Source: UBA1181 sp045639525
GTDB lineage: Bacteria > Bacteroidota > Bacteroidia > Bacteroidales > Paludibacteraceae
Length of the DNA stretch: 64,000 nucleotides
Assembly (NCBI GenBank): GCA_045639525.1
Contig: JAZUDI010000012.1
Location: 46,436 to 110,435 of the forward strand
Direction: 5' to 3'
Positions within the stretch are counted from its first letter, which is position 1; the number at the start of each line of letters is the position of its first letter. The position numbers and the translations under genes are program-made. Below are positions 7,395 through 16,924 of this stretch, in pieces. The notes beneath the pieces are model-generated. The model saw only the letters and a program-made list of their open reading frames with translations. It searched no databases and was not told the DNA's origin.

Positions 7395-8476
7395 TCTAAC
7401 AAATCTTTCCAAAATTTCAAATTGAGTTCAAAGGAAAAACATTTTTGCCAATGCTTATTTGCATTTTCCGAATAGGACTTCCACATATTATAATCACTTA
7501 ATTTACATACTGCGTTTACCCAATCCCCACAACTTCTTGTCAACACACCACATTCCTTAGATATCACTTGCTTATTATAACCTATATCAGACCCTATGCA
7601 TGGCAAGCCAACGCTTATATACTGCACTAACTTAAAACCACCCTTACCTTTGTTATATTCAATATCCAACAATGGCATAATACCTATATGAGAAGTTTTC
7701 ATTCCTTCAATAGCGGCCTCTCTACTCCATTTAATATTTTCGATAATCAGAGCTTTCGTTTCATACTTAACCGGTTTATCGCAAATAATCTTCAATGAAA
7801 CTTTTCTCCCATTTATTGCAAGTAATTCCGCCGCCTCATCAATATATGGAATAACAGGCATTAAGTTTTTTATATTAGAAGAGGTCGCTACCCATACAAG
7901 TCGAGTCTCATCTTTCAAACATCTTATTCGTTGTTCTAATAGATTTTTATTCTCATACAATTTATACATATCTCCATCCGTTGTTGGTACGATAGACACT
8001 TTACCTTTACATCTTTCTGGTACCAATGACTTTAAATATTCATGCGTAACTACTATTTTGTCAGAGATGTCAGATAAGTATTCAAATGTACGTCGACTCA
8101 TTTCTTTTCCCACAACAAGATTATCATCAAAATCCCATATTATCCGAGTTCCTTTTTTTGCAATTCGATCTACTATCCATTTTAAAGGAACTGGCATATA
8201 CCTGCTCAGCAAACGTTTATGAATAACGATAACATCTTTGGTATAAAACATATCGCCCATTAATGCAAATAATACATTCATATAGGCACAGAAGAAAATT
8301 ATTATCTGCATTAATATATTTTGACTAGGAACAGGCATAAACTTCTTCTGAACCCATAACGGATACATTAAATGATAAGACACATCTATGTCATCTATTC
8401 GATCAAAATACTGGTATATTCGATAATAAGCAGTACTACTTCGATCTCCCTTTACATAAACAGACACTTTCTTCAT
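7391..8476 (-). CDS. Glycosyltransferase (GT4-like, GT-B fold)
   Basis: This is a 361-residue protein. The N-terminal domain starts KKVSVYVKGDRSSTAYYRI, a pattern common in capsule glycosyltransferases that begin with a STAYYRI-type segment. IIWDFDDNLV near residue 115 and a C-terminal donor-site stretch, IGIMPLLDIEYNKGKGGFKL, VQYISVGLPCIGSD near 270-300, fit the GT-B fold with the KGGFK motif and acidic partner. It overlaps both neighbours by 4 bp (ATGA), so it is translationally coupled in the distal capsule module. The donor sugar is unknown. Confidence 0.8.
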   Translation of the reverse strand: MKKVSVYVKGDRSSTAYYRIYQYFDRIDDIDVSYHLMYPLWVQKKFMPVPSQNILMQIIIFFCAYMNVLFALMGDMFYTKDVIVIHKRLLSRYMPVPLKWIVDRIAKKGTRIIWDFDDNLVVGKEMSRRTFEYLSDISDKIVVTHEYLKSLVPERCKGKVSIVPTTDGDMYKLYENKNLLEQRIRCLKDETRLVWVATSSNIKNLMPVIPYIDEAAELLAINGRKVSLKIICDKPVKYETKALIIENIKWSREAAIEGMKTSHIGIMPLLDIEYNKGKGGFKLVQYISVGLPCIGSDIGYNKQVISKECGVLTRSCGDWVNAVCKLSDYNMWKSYSENANKHWQKCFSFELNLKFWKDLLE

Positions 8477-9312
8477 ACATTCTTGTTTTTAAATAATCCT
8501 GCCCATATACCTTTCCACATATTACAAATGATTTTACATTTATTTTCAGAAATAGAAGGGATTATAATTAGCTCAGACACTCGCCTTATTGAGACGTTTC
8601 TTTTCCACACCTTAGGCACGTAGTCAAGTCTGATCAGCCATAGCCAATTGCGATACTGATAATAATAACGGAAAGGTGAAGAGATTATATATGACACACC
8701 CAAAATAGTTTTGTTTTTTTGACCAACCTTATGAGGAAGTTTGACAGACTCTGTCCGTGCGCAAGTATAACCTTTGCTGACTGCTCTCCAACACCACTCG
8801 AAGTCAACTGCATCAATGAATAATTCATCATCCATTAAGCCAACAACTTTCAAGGTTTCGGTCTCTACGATTGTTCCAGAACTAATCAAGGCATTTGTTA
8901 TTACAAATCCTGACTTATTGGTAGATCCACCACTCTTATAACCTTCTCCTGTTTCTTTATTAATCACTGTTGGACCCAATATTGCTAAATTAGGAACTAA
9001 TGTCTTCACTCGTTTATACTCTTCTAACATACTCATGCAGTAAGACGCATCAACTTCACTATCTTGATCGAAAAACAACACGAAGTCAGCTCCTGCTTCC
9101 ATGGAAATATTTATTCCTACATTCTGAGCAAAAGCAATACCTTTATTTTTTTTCAAATGAATATATGTACAATTATCAAGAGAATACGACCAATTACACT
9201 CAATAGAATTATCAACAAATATAAAAGTACAATTATTACATTTTTCTGCTACATTCGTCCACCTACGAACAACGTTGTCTGAAGGATTATATAACACTAT
9301 AACACAATACAT
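8473..9312 (-). CDS. Glycosyltransferase family 2, rhamnosyltransferase-like
   Basis: This is a 279-residue GT-A enzyme. It begins MYCVIVLYNPSDNVV, the usual start of rhamnosyltransferase-type GT2 proteins. NKGIAFAQNVGI and FVLFFDQDSEVD near residues 56-85 give the nucleotide-binding Asp and the DXD-like metal site (DQDS). DELFIDAVDFEWCWRA near 162-177 is the acceptor/catalytic block typical of this subgroup. The rfbB and rfbC genes upstream make a dTDP-rhamnose donor plausible. It overlaps the next gene by 4 bp. Confidence 0.85.
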   Translation of the reverse strand: MYCVIVLYNPSDNVVRRWTNVAEKCNNCTFIFVDNSIECNWSYSLDNCTYIHLKKNKGIAFAQNVGINISMEAGADFVLFFDQDSEVDASYCMSMLEEYKRVKTLVPNLAILGPTVINKETGEGYKSGGSTNKSGFVITNALISSGTIVETETLKVVGLMDDELFIDAVDFEWCWRAVSKGYTCARTESVKLPHKVGQKNKTILGVSYIISSPFRYYYQYRNWLWLIRLDYVPKVWKRNVSIRRVSELIIIPSISENKCKIICNMWKGIWAGLFKNKNV

Positions 9313-9358
9313 TTATTTTCTAATCTTGATTTCTAATAATGAAAGGGATCGTCTCTTA

Positions 9359-10561
9359 TTAGACAAAATTAACTTTACTTTTCTTTATAAAAATATTTGT
9401 TTTTAACATGACAAGTAAGACAATAAGAATTTGTATCCATGTTGATATCAGTGCAAAATATTGATCCTGAAAAAATTGCATCACTAACGAATAAGTTAAC
9501 ATAGATAATAGGAACAAACCTACTGCTGAATCCTTTGTTTTATACGCAAAACCATGAAAACAAGAGACAACAAATTGCATAAAAACGGCAAAAATAATTC
9601 CAAAATCTCTAAGATAGAAATCATAAAACGTAAAAACGTTTGTGTTTATGCCGTATGCTGTTTCAAATTCATTTACTAATCGTGGTGCTAAATTCGTCTC
9701 AAACAATTTATCAGATACAGCTAAAAAGAATCGAGAAACATTTTCACCCATACTAGTGAATGCATGAGCATCTATTGCATTATCAAATGCCAAAATAGAA
9801 CCAGATAGATATGAAGCTAACTCTCTAGTTAAAACGTCCACAAAATTATCACTAGCATATCGCCACCAATATTTATTTAATGATATATAAGTATAATACG
9901 CTAAAAATAATATTAATCCTATTACAAGATATTTTACTTGTTTTTTTAACGGGACATTATTGGACATGAGAAAAACAACTACGATTGGCAGAAAGTAAAA
10001 TAGCATACCATTACGTGTCGCATTCATTATAGCAGTAATAAACCCCATAGCACATAGGATAATTACATACTTCTTTATCTGCCTTTTATAAGGTTCATTC
10101 TCTGGCCGATAATATAAGATAAGATAAAGAATAGATAAATATTGTATTATTTTTGCAAAATAACCTCCTATAGTTTCAACTTCACCACCTTCTCCTCTTA
10201 AGGCTTCGTACATAACATTCTGTACCATGCTTGCATATAAAGAACGAAGAGACACCGCAAATACAGGAACTAACACCAACACTAAAAATTTCAGTGTCTG
10301 CGGTCTTATCTCATACACTGAACAATCTTCGTAGTTACCCGAAGAAGAGGCAGCAAATCCAAATTGAAACGCCATAGCTCCTGCAATAAAGGTTATTCCT
10401 GTTTTGATCTTCAAGTCAAAGTCAGGTACTAATAAATATGTTCCCATGATGGAAAAAATCCACATTATATTCATCACCACCGCTGGGCAGATGATATCTC
10501 GATACTTTCGATATTGAAGCATCGTAATAAATATCAAAAATATTAAGACTATAGTTCTCAT
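9359..10561 (-). CDS. wzy: O-antigen/capsule polymerase (Wzy-like), distal module
   Basis: The 400-residue protein is strongly hydrophobic, with about ten to twelve membrane segments. A large loop in the second half holds the charged stretch LRDFGIIFAVFMQF near a conserved Asp/Gly pair, as in many Wzy polymerases. Wzy joins undecaprenyl-linked repeat units at the outer face of the inner membrane. The family is too divergent for motif proof, so the call rests on topology, size and position between the flippase and glycosyltransferases. A second polymerase candidate is at 33765-34991. Confidence 0.75.
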   Translation of the reverse strand: MRTIVLIFLIFITMLQYRKYRDIICPAVVMNIMWIFSIMGTYLLVPDFDLKIKTGITFIAGAMAFQFGFAASSSGNYEDCSVYEIRPQTLKFLVLVLVPVFAVSLRSLYASMVQNVMYEALRGEGGEVETIGGYFAKIIQYLSILYLILYYRPENEPYKRQIKKYVIILCAMGFITAIMNATRNGMLFYFLPIVVVFLMSNNVPLKKQVKYLVIGLILFLAYYTYISLNKYWWRYASDNFVDVLTRELASYLSGSILAFDNAIDAHAFTSMGENVSRFFLAVSDKLFETNLAPRLVNEFETAYGINTNVFTFYDFYLRDFGIIFAVFMQFVVSCFHGFAYKTKDSAVGLFLLSMLTYSLVMQFFQDQYFALISTWIQILIVLLVMLKTNIFIKKSKVNFV

Positions 10562-10567
10562 ATCATT

Positions 10568-11908
10568 CTACTTATTCCAAATTCCATTCGCTTTTCCTTC
10601 TAAAAGAAGGTTAACCTGATATCGATTAAGAATAGCTCCCAAAGAATTAATGAAACACATACCCATCACAACACCATAAATTCCCCACAGCTTTCCTAAT
10701 GAAAAAACAACAGGTACAAATATAACAGCAACAGTAACAGTTGTGACTGTTTGAACTTTCAATTTTCCAAGTCCATTTAAGAAATAAGAATACGCCGTAC
10801 TTGATATAATAATGATCGTATAGATTCCCATTAGAAAAGATAACAAAAATGGTATCTCCACCGTAGAACCTATCCATATTTTATAAATATATGGAGATAT
10901 CAAAAACATGATAACAATCATTACTGAGAGAGAGAGAATAATAAAATCAGTTTTTTTTAGACTTCTTCTAATCCACTCGATTTCTCCCTTTGCGTTCGCA
11001 TCCGTAACTGCGCTCCACATTGGAGACATAACGATGGCCATCGTCATATTCGCAATGCTAAAATAACGATGTGATATATTGTACGAAGTTACACTTTCTG
11101 GACCAAACAAATTTGAAAGAATAACATTTGACATAGCAAAAAGAACAACCCCCGAAATCTGTAAGACAAAAAAGAGGATGCCAACGTTAAAAAGAGAATA
11201 CAGATAATTTTTATTAAATAATTCGAATGACGGTTTTAAATATTTATACACCCAGTAAAATGTAATCGGATAAGCAACTATATATACAATAACAGGGGAT
11301 AAAGAAAAAGCAAACGCCACTTTGAGCAAACTACCGTCTGTTATCATTGTCAATATCCATATAGATAAAAGCGAAAGCACATGCCCGCATGTGACTAGGA
11401 AGTTATTTACAGCAGGCATCTGCATGGCTAAATATACATTTCCCACAAATTTCACCATAAAATTCACACAGAAAAGTGCAAATGAGACATAGACGACTTT
11501 GGGAAGATTCGGTACAGTTGAGATATCCGCATTTAAAATAGAATACCAATTGCAATTAAGTAATATTACACTTCCTACCACAAAAATCACTAACATCAGA
11601 ATGGCTATCATGCCAAACGCAGTTGACACCAATGACCTTGCTCTTAAAATATCCTTTTTTGCGACTGCTTCTGCTAATTGATTCCGAAGTCCATTCCCAA
11701 GACCAATATCAAATGAATTGATCCATACAAGTATTGAATTTAGCGTCAACCAGATTCCATACTCATAAGGATTTAAAAACCCAAGAGTCACCGGAACTAG
11801 AAGAAATTGAACCAAAGCATCTATCCCCTTTATTCCCAAAGAATAGAATACATTTATATTTGCATTTCTAGTCCGTTTGTCTGCTCCTAATATACGTCCG
11901 AGATTCAT
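10568..11908 (-). CDS. wzx: Flippase (Wzx-like, polysaccharide transporter)
   Basis: This 446-residue protein has some twelve to fourteen membrane helices. It begins with a short basic cytosolic lead and then SLGIKGIDALVQFLLVPVTL. FLNPYEYGIWLTLNSILVWI and LGNGLRNQLAEAVA near residues 45-85 are hallmarks of the Wzx/MATE-type polysaccharide exporter family. It flips lipid-linked repeat units across the inner membrane. It is the only flippase in the window although two polymerases are present, so it either serves both halves of the locus or one polymerase is redundant. It lies 6 bp upstream of the polymerase gene. Confidence 0.88.
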   Translation of the reverse strand: MNLGRILGADKRTRNANINVFYSLGIKGIDALVQFLLVPVTLGFLNPYEYGIWLTLNSILVWINSFDIGLGNGLRNQLAEAVAKKDILRARSLVSTAFGMIAILMLVIFVVGSVILLNCNWYSILNADISTVPNLPKVVYVSFALFCVNFMVKFVGNVYLAMQMPAVNNFLVTCGHVLSLLSIWILTMITDGSLLKVAFAFSLSPVIVYIVAYPITFYWVYKYLKPSFELFNKNYLYSLFNVGILFFVLQISGVVLFAMSNVILSNLFGPESVTSYNISHRYFSIANMTMAIVMSPMWSAVTDANAKGEIEWIRRSLKKTDFIILSLSVMIVIMFLISPYIYKIWIGSTVEIPFLLSFLMGIYTIIIISSTAYSYFLNGLGKLKVQTVTTVTVAVIFVPVVFSLGKLWGIYGVVMGMCFINSLGAILNRYQVNLLLEGKANGIWNK

Positions 11909-11961
11909 AATAAAATCTATGAGGTCTAAACCAATTGATATATTATCAACGATTAACTTTT

Positions 11962-13095
11962 CTACCCCTCATTATACATATTTTTATAATACTCCTGATA
12001 TTCTCCAGATGTGATATTGTCCACCCACTCCTCATTCTCTAAATACCACTTCACCGTCTTCTCAATACCCTCTTCAAACTGCAATGAAGGTTCCCAACCA
12101 AGCTCCTTTTGTAGTTTGGTAGAATCAATCGCATAGCGAACATCGTGACCTAAACGGTCTGTCACATAGGTTATTAAATCCAAATCCGCCCCTTCAGAGC
12201 GTTCTAAGAGACGATCTACGGTCTTGATGATAGTATGGATGATATCAATATTCTTCCACTCATTGAAACCTCCAATGTTGTAGGTCTCCGCCACCTTGCC
12301 ATTGTGGAAGATGGTATCAATAGCGCGTGCATGATCCACCACGTAGAGCCAATCACGCACATTCTCTCCCTTGCCATAGACAGGCAATGGCTTACGATGT
12401 CGTATATTATTGATAAACAAAGGTATTAGTTTCTCAGAAAATTGATAAGGGCCATAATTGTTAGAGCAATTGGTCACGATGGTTGGCATACCATAAGTAT
12501 CATGAAAAGCACGAACAAAGTGGTCAGATCCCGCCTTAGAAGCTGAATATGGACTATGAGGATTGTATTTCGTAGTCTCATAGAAGAAATCCTTTCCATA
12601 GGCTAAATGATGCTCTGAGCTAGAAGCCGTGGTAGTAAAAGGAGGCTCTATTCCTTCTGGATTAGTCATTTCCAGCGCACCATACACTTCATCTGTAGAG
12701 ATATGATAGAAACGTTTCCCTTCGTACTTTTCAGGAAGAGACTCCCAATAGAGCTTAGCAGCCTGAAGAAGAGAGAGTGTACCCATCACATTGGTACGAG
12801 CGAATGTGAAAGGATCTTTGATCGAGCGATCGACATGGCTTTCTGCCGCCAAATGGATAATGCCATCGATTTTCTCCTCTTGCATCAGTTTGTAGAAAGC
12901 ATCGAAATCGCAGATATCCATCTTGACGAACTTATAGTTAGGCATCTTCTCTATATCCTTCAGATTGGCAAGATTACCTGCGTATGTAAGTTTATCAAGA
13001 TTAATGATATTGTATTCAGGATACTTGTTCACAAAGATGCGAACAACATGGCTGCCAATAAAGCCAGCACCGCCTGTAATTACGATATTTTTCAT
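11962..13095 (-). CDS. rfbB: dTDP-glucose 4,6-dehydratase
   Basis: This 377-residue SDR enzyme turns dTDP-glucose into dTDP-4-keto-6-deoxyglucose for rhamnose and related sugars. The ATG at 13093-13095 gives MKNIVITGGAGFIGSHVVR with the NAD-binding GxxGxxG; a longer frame upstream would overlap rfbC and is rejected. STDEVYGAL near residue 135 holds the catalytic Asp-Glu pair, and YSASKAGSDHF near 183 the Tyr-Lys pair. NNYGPYQFSEKLIP and GHDVRYAID are family signatures. It begins 1 bp after the rfbC stop. The rfbA and rfbD genes are not in the window. Confidence 0.96.
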   Translation of the reverse strand: MKNIVITGGAGFIGSHVVRIFVNKYPEYNIINLDKLTYAGNLANLKDIEKMPNYKFVKMDICDFDAFYKLMQEEKIDGIIHLAAESHVDRSIKDPFTFARTNVMGTLSLLQAAKLYWESLPEKYEGKRFYHISTDEVYGALEMTNPEGIEPPFTTTASSSEHHLAYGKDFFYETTKYNPHSPYSASKAGSDHFVRAFHDTYGMPTIVTNCSNNYGPYQFSEKLIPLFINNIRHRKPLPVYGKGENVRDWLYVVDHARAIDTIFHNGKVAETYNIGGFNEWKNIDIIHTIIKTVDRLLERSEGADLDLITYVTDRLGHDVRYAIDSTKLQKELGWEPSLQFEEGIEKTVKWYLENEEWVDNITSGEYQEYYKNMYNEG

Positions 13096-13096
13096 T

Positions 13097-13678
13097 TTAG
13101 TCAAATTCCGGATAGAGATTATCAATATAGTTAAATGGAGAATCAAATTCCTTTAGAAGAGCGTGCTTAGTGTCCTTCTCGCTGAGAAGTGCGTTCTCTG
13201 TTGGTATCTTCCAATCAATTCCGAGTGAGTCATCCTTGATACTGATGCCGCCATCTGCCTGGGGCGCATAGAAGTTGTCGCACTTGTACTGGAAGACTGC
13301 GGTCTCGGAGAGTACTGCAAAACCATGCGCAAAGCCTCTTGGCACAAAGAACTGACGGTGGTTATCCTCTGTCAATTCAACAGCCACATGCTGTCCATAG
13401 GTAGGAGAACCCTTGCGGATATCAACCGCCACATCCAACACCGCACCCTTCACGCAACGAACCAGCTTACTTTGTGTGAAAGGAGGACACTGAAAATGTA
13501 GACCTCTCATCACGCCGTATGAAGACATGGATTGATTGTCTTGAACAAAATTCACCTTACGAACTTTCTCTTCAAACTCACGCTGAGAAAAGGATTCGTA
13601 GAAATATCCTCGTGCATCCTTGAAAATCTTAGGCTCTATAATGACTACGCCTTCGATAGCTGTTTTAATTACATCCAT
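13097..13678 (-). CDS. rfbC: dTDP-4-dehydrorhamnose 3,5-epimerase
   Basis: This 193-residue cupin-fold epimerase acts on dTDP-4-keto-6-deoxyglucose. It opens with EGVVIIEPKIFKDARGYFYE, followed by VQDNQSMSSYGVMRGLHFQ, which carries the catalytic His (GLHFQ). CVKGAVLDVAVDIRKGSPTY and FVPRGFAHGFAVLSE complete the active-site strands. Length is normal. It lies between the GlcA-epimerase-like gene and rfbB on the same strand with gaps of 6 and 1 bp, so the three are co-transcribed. Confidence 0.96.
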   Translation of the reverse strand: MDVIKTAIEGVVIIEPKIFKDARGYFYESFSQREFEEKVRKVNFVQDNQSMSSYGVMRGLHFQCPPFTQSKLVRCVKGAVLDVAVDIRKGSPTYGQHVAVELTEDNHRQFFVPRGFAHGFAVLSETAVFQYKCDNFYAPQADGGISIKDDSLGIDWKIPTENALLSEKDTKHALLKEFDSPFNYIDNLYPEFD

Positions 13679-13684
13679 AACAAA

Positions 13685-14743
13685 TTAACATTTGTAGTAT
13701 CTTTTATACCATTGAGCAAAAGATTTCAATCCATCCCTCAATTCCGTCTTCGGCTTAAACCCAAAATCCTCCTCCAACGCACTCGTATCCGCAAAAGTCA
13801 CAGGCACATCCCCTGCCTGCATAGGAACCAACTCTTTGTGCGCCTCAAAATCGTAGTCCGCAGGCAACACCTTCGCTGCGATCAACTCTTCTTGTAAAAT
13901 GGTTACAAAGTCCAGCAGATTCTCTGGGTTACTATTACCAATATTGTAAAGCTTATAAGGAGGTATTGGCAGTCCATCCTCTCCTGTCTGTTTTTCAGGA
14001 GCATGTTGCATCACACGAACCACTCCCTCCACGATATCATCAACGTAGGTGAAATCACGCTTGCAGTTACCATAGTTGAAGATCTGAATGGTCTTGCCCT
14101 CCCGAAGCTTGTTGGTAAAGCCGAAGTAGGCCATATCAGGACGACCCGCAGGGCCATAGACCGTAAAGAAACGAAGGCCCGTGGAAGGAATATTATAAAG
14201 TTTGCTATAGGCGTGAGCCATCAACTCGTTGCTCTTCTTAGTAGCTGCGTAGAGAGATACTGGATTATCCACCTTATCCTCCGTAGAATAAGGCACCTTC
14301 TTATTGCTTCCGTAAACACTTGAAGAACTTGCATATACAAGATGCTCCACACCATGGTGACGGCAAGCCTCCAAGATATTGTAAAAACCGATAATGTTGG
14401 ATTCAATGTAGGCATCCGGGTTGGTGATACTGTAGCGCACACCAGCTTGGGCAGCCAAGTTCACCACAACGGTAAAATGATACTCGGTAAAGAGTTTTTC
14501 GATGGAATCCTTATTGGCGATGGAATCCTTCACAAACACCCAATCACGATTGAGCGCATCGATCTCTTTCAATCGTTCATACTTCAGATTCACATCGTAA
14601 TAGTCTGTAACACTATCTATTCCGACGACTTTGACATTCTTAAAATCCTTGAACAGACGCTTCACAAGATTACTTCCAATGAATCCCGCAGCTCCCGTCA
14701 CAAGAACCGTTTTACCTTCTAACGAAACATTATACTGAACCAT
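13685..14743 (-). CDS. NAD-dependent epimerase, probably UDP-glucuronate 4-epimerase
   Basis: This 352-residue extended SDR has VLVTGAAGFIGSNLVKRLF near residue 13, ASSSSVYGSNKKVPYS near 138 and the YAATKKSNELMAHAY catalytic Tyr-Lys motif near 162. DSVTDYYDVNLKYERL and FFTVYGPAGRPDMA are the pattern that separates UDP-GlcA 4-epimerases (CapI/LpsL type) from GalE. It would supply UDP-galacturonate from UDP-glucuronate. A GalE-type or other substrate is possible. It lies 6 bp upstream of rfbC. Confidence 0.85.
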   Translation of the reverse strand: MVQYNVSLEGKTVLVTGAAGFIGSNLVKRLFKDFKNVKVVGIDSVTDYYDVNLKYERLKEIDALNRDWVFVKDSIANKDSIEKLFTEYHFTVVVNLAAQAGVRYSITNPDAYIESNIIGFYNILEACRHHGVEHLVYASSSSVYGSNKKVPYSTEDKVDNPVSLYAATKKSNELMAHAYSKLYNIPSTGLRFFTVYGPAGRPDMAYFGFTNKLREGKTIQIFNYGNCKRDFTYVDDIVEGVVRVMQHAPEKQTGEDGLPIPPYKLYNIGNSNPENLLDFVTILQEELIAAKVLPADYDFEAHKELVPMQAGDVPVTFADTSALEEDFGFKPKTELRDGLKSFAQWYKRYYKC

Positions 14744-14810
14744 AAATTCAAAAATTCAATCGTTTACCAATATACCGAAGCTCTCCAGTTATTCCCAAGA
14801 GTTCCTATTC

Positions 14811-15821
14811 CTAGTACCCCTTCGGATTCCCCTTCTGCCAGTTCCAACTATCCCTACACATCTCCTCAATCCCATACTTCGCCTCCCAGCCCAATTCAGC
14901 CTTCGCCTTAGCCGGATTGCAATAACAAGTGGCGATATCTCCCGGACGACGAGGCTTGATGACATAAGGCACATCCACTCCATTCACCTTGATGAAGGCC
15001 TTCACCACATCAAGAACCGAATAGCCATGGCCCGTACCCAAATTATAGATAGCCAAGCCACAATTCTTTTGAATCGCTTGCAATGCCGCCACATGGCCAG
15101 ATGCCAAGTCGCAGACATGGATGTAATCACGCACACCCGTTCCATCAGGCGTGTCATAATCGTCGCCGAAGACGCCCAACTCCTTGCGCATGCCAACAGC
15201 CGTCTGCGTGATGTAAGGCATCAAATTGTTAGGAATACCATTCGGATTCTCTCCAATCGTACCGCCTGGGTGCGCCCCTATCGGGTTGAAATATCTGAGA
15301 AGGACCACATTCCACGCCTTGTCAGCACGCTGCAGATCCATCAACACCTCCTCCAACATCGACTTCGTCTGTCCGTAAGGATTGGTGCAATGGCCCTTAG
15401 GACACTCCTCCGTGATAGGAATCACGGCAGGCTCGCCGTAAACAGTAGCCGAACTAGAGAAGATGATATTCTTGCAGTTATGACGACGCATCACATCCAG
15501 TAAAACGAACGTGGCGTTCATATTATTCTCGTAATACTCCAAAGGCATCGCCACCGACTCTCCCACTGACTTCAAGCCCGCAAAGTGAATCACCGCATCG
15601 AAACGATTCGCGTCAAACAGCGCATCCATCGCCTGACGATCCCTAACATCAGCCTCCAGAAAAGGCACCTCCTTCCCGATGATCTTCGCTACACGACGAA
15701 GCGCCTCAGGATTCGAGTTGGAAAGGTTATCCACCACAAAGACAGAGTGTCCCGCCTTGTCAAGCTCTATGATAGTATGGCTACCGATGTACCCAGCTCC
15801 GCCTGTTAAAAGTATATACAT
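14811..15821 (-). CDS. galE: UDP-glucose 4-epimerase
   Basis: This 336-residue SDR interconverts UDP-glucose and UDP-galactose. It starts MYILLTGGAGYIGSHT with the NAD-binding motif. FSSSATVYGEPAVIPITEE near residue 122 gives the catalytic Ser, and NPYGQTKSMLEEVL near 147 the Tyr-Lys pair. GVRDYIHVCDLASGHVAAL and AKAELGWEAKYGIEEMCRDS are typical GalE ends. The last part (roughly codons for AELGWEAKYGIEEMCR) is copied at 18863-18932 and 22296-22348, where it is joined to copies of the capD 3' end. It starts 39 bp after the glycosyltransferase upstream. Confidence 0.96.
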   Translation of the reverse strand: MYILLTGGAGYIGSHTIIELDKAGHSVFVVDNLSNSNPEALRRVAKIIGKEVPFLEADVRDRQAMDALFDANRFDAVIHFAGLKSVGESVAMPLEYYENNMNATFVLLDVMRRHNCKNIIFSSSATVYGEPAVIPITEECPKGHCTNPYGQTKSMLEEVLMDLQRADKAWNVVLLRYFNPIGAHPGGTIGENPNGIPNNLMPYITQTAVGMRKELGVFGDDYDTPDGTGVRDYIHVCDLASGHVAALQAIQKNCGLAIYNLGTGHGYSVLDVVKAFIKVNGVDVPYVIKPRRPGDIATCYCNPAKAKAELGWEAKYGIEEMCRDSWNWQKGNPKGY

Positions 15822-15860
15822 AAATAATATCTGCCCTATTTTAAAAACGAATTCTATTCT

Positions 15861-16871
15861 CTATGTCAGAAGGCTTCTACATAAACGTACCATGCTTTTT
15901 AGTATGCCTACTATGGTGCCCCATCCATATGATATGTGCACACAGAAAAAAAGAACAAATAATGGAAGAAAATATATCCAACCATGCTCTTTTGCAGACA
16001 GAAAAGAAGCGATTAAATCACAAATGAAGTACAATCCTAATCCTATACTCAACCCATAAACTAATGGACCTAATATCAACGACACAATAATCCCAACATT
16101 TATTCCTACTACAAAAAAAAATGGGACAAGATGGTGCAACCCTACTGATTCTCTATCCACAGATAACAAATTTCCTATTGATTCCCCATTTTCATACATC
16201 TGCTTACAAGAAGTCATTAAGGTTGGACGTGCGTAATATGTACTAACTATATCTGGATTAAAAAACACCTTGTAGCCTGCTTTGCGAATTCGAGAATTAT
16301 ATTCATTGTCCTCGCCTCTAGGTAAATCTTCTCGCATTCCACCTACTTTTTCATATACAATACGAGGGAAAGCACCAAAAGGTACGGAATTCACATCTCC
16401 TTTTCTTTTACCAACACGAAACGCAGAGTTCCCCGTTCCGAATCGACTGTTATTTAATAAAGCATTTGTTTTAGCCCAAAATAAGTCGTTGAAGGGAAGT
16501 ATAACACACCGTCCTCCAACATTTCCTCTTTTGCTATCCTCTCTCAATCCATCGATGCATTTTTCAATATAGTCGTTATTATAAAGCACATGCGCATCCA
16601 ATCTCACTATGTAGGGTGATGTAGAATTCTTAGCTCCAATATTAAACGCTATTGACTGTATTCGACCAGGGTTATCCAAAATCCTGATATTCTGATACTT
16701 GCTATGATACTCATTAACGATTTCACGAGTACAATCTTTACTTCCTCCATCTATAACCATTACATCCATCTCTGCAAATGGGTATGTCTGACTTATGACA
16801 GAATCTAAACATCGAGCTATAAAACTTTCTTCGTTTAAAGTAGGAATTATGACTGAGACGGAATAATTCAT
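15861..16871 (-). CDS. Glycosyltransferase family 2 (ExoA-like)
   Basis: This is a 336-residue GT2 enzyme with a C-terminal membrane part. SVIIPTLNEESFIARCLDSV is the start of the GT-A domain, MDVMVIDGGSKDCTREIV holds the UDP-binding Asp, and IVRLDAHVLYNNDYIE carries the DXH-type metal motif. VPFGAFPRIVYEKVGGMRED and the RGEDNEYNSRIRKAGYK block (ED) are the acceptor-side motifs of the succinoglycan ExoA-like group. Three hydrophobic helices follow at about 240-330. The protein at 29994-30992 has the same architecture, so the two halves of the locus each carry one. Confidence 0.88.
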   Translation of the reverse strand: MNYSVSVIIPTLNEESFIARCLDSVISQTYPFAEMDVMVIDGGSKDCTREIVNEYHSKYQNIRILDNPGRIQSIAFNIGAKNSTSPYIVRLDAHVLYNNDYIEKCIDGLREDSKRGNVGGRCVILPFNDLFWAKTNALLNNSRFGTGNSAFRVGKRKGDVNSVPFGAFPRIVYEKVGGMREDLPRGEDNEYNSRIRKAGYKVFFNPDIVSTYYARPTLMTSCKQMYENGESIGNLLSVDRESVGLHHLVPFFFVVGINVGIIVSLILGPLVYGLSIGLGLYFICDLIASFLSAKEHGWIYFLPLFVLFFCVHISYGWGTIVGILKSMVRLCRSLLT

Positions 16872-16924
16872 TTTGATTCTTTTTTTAGCTTAAATCAGAT
16901 TAACCCTAGGTATGGTATGCATAA

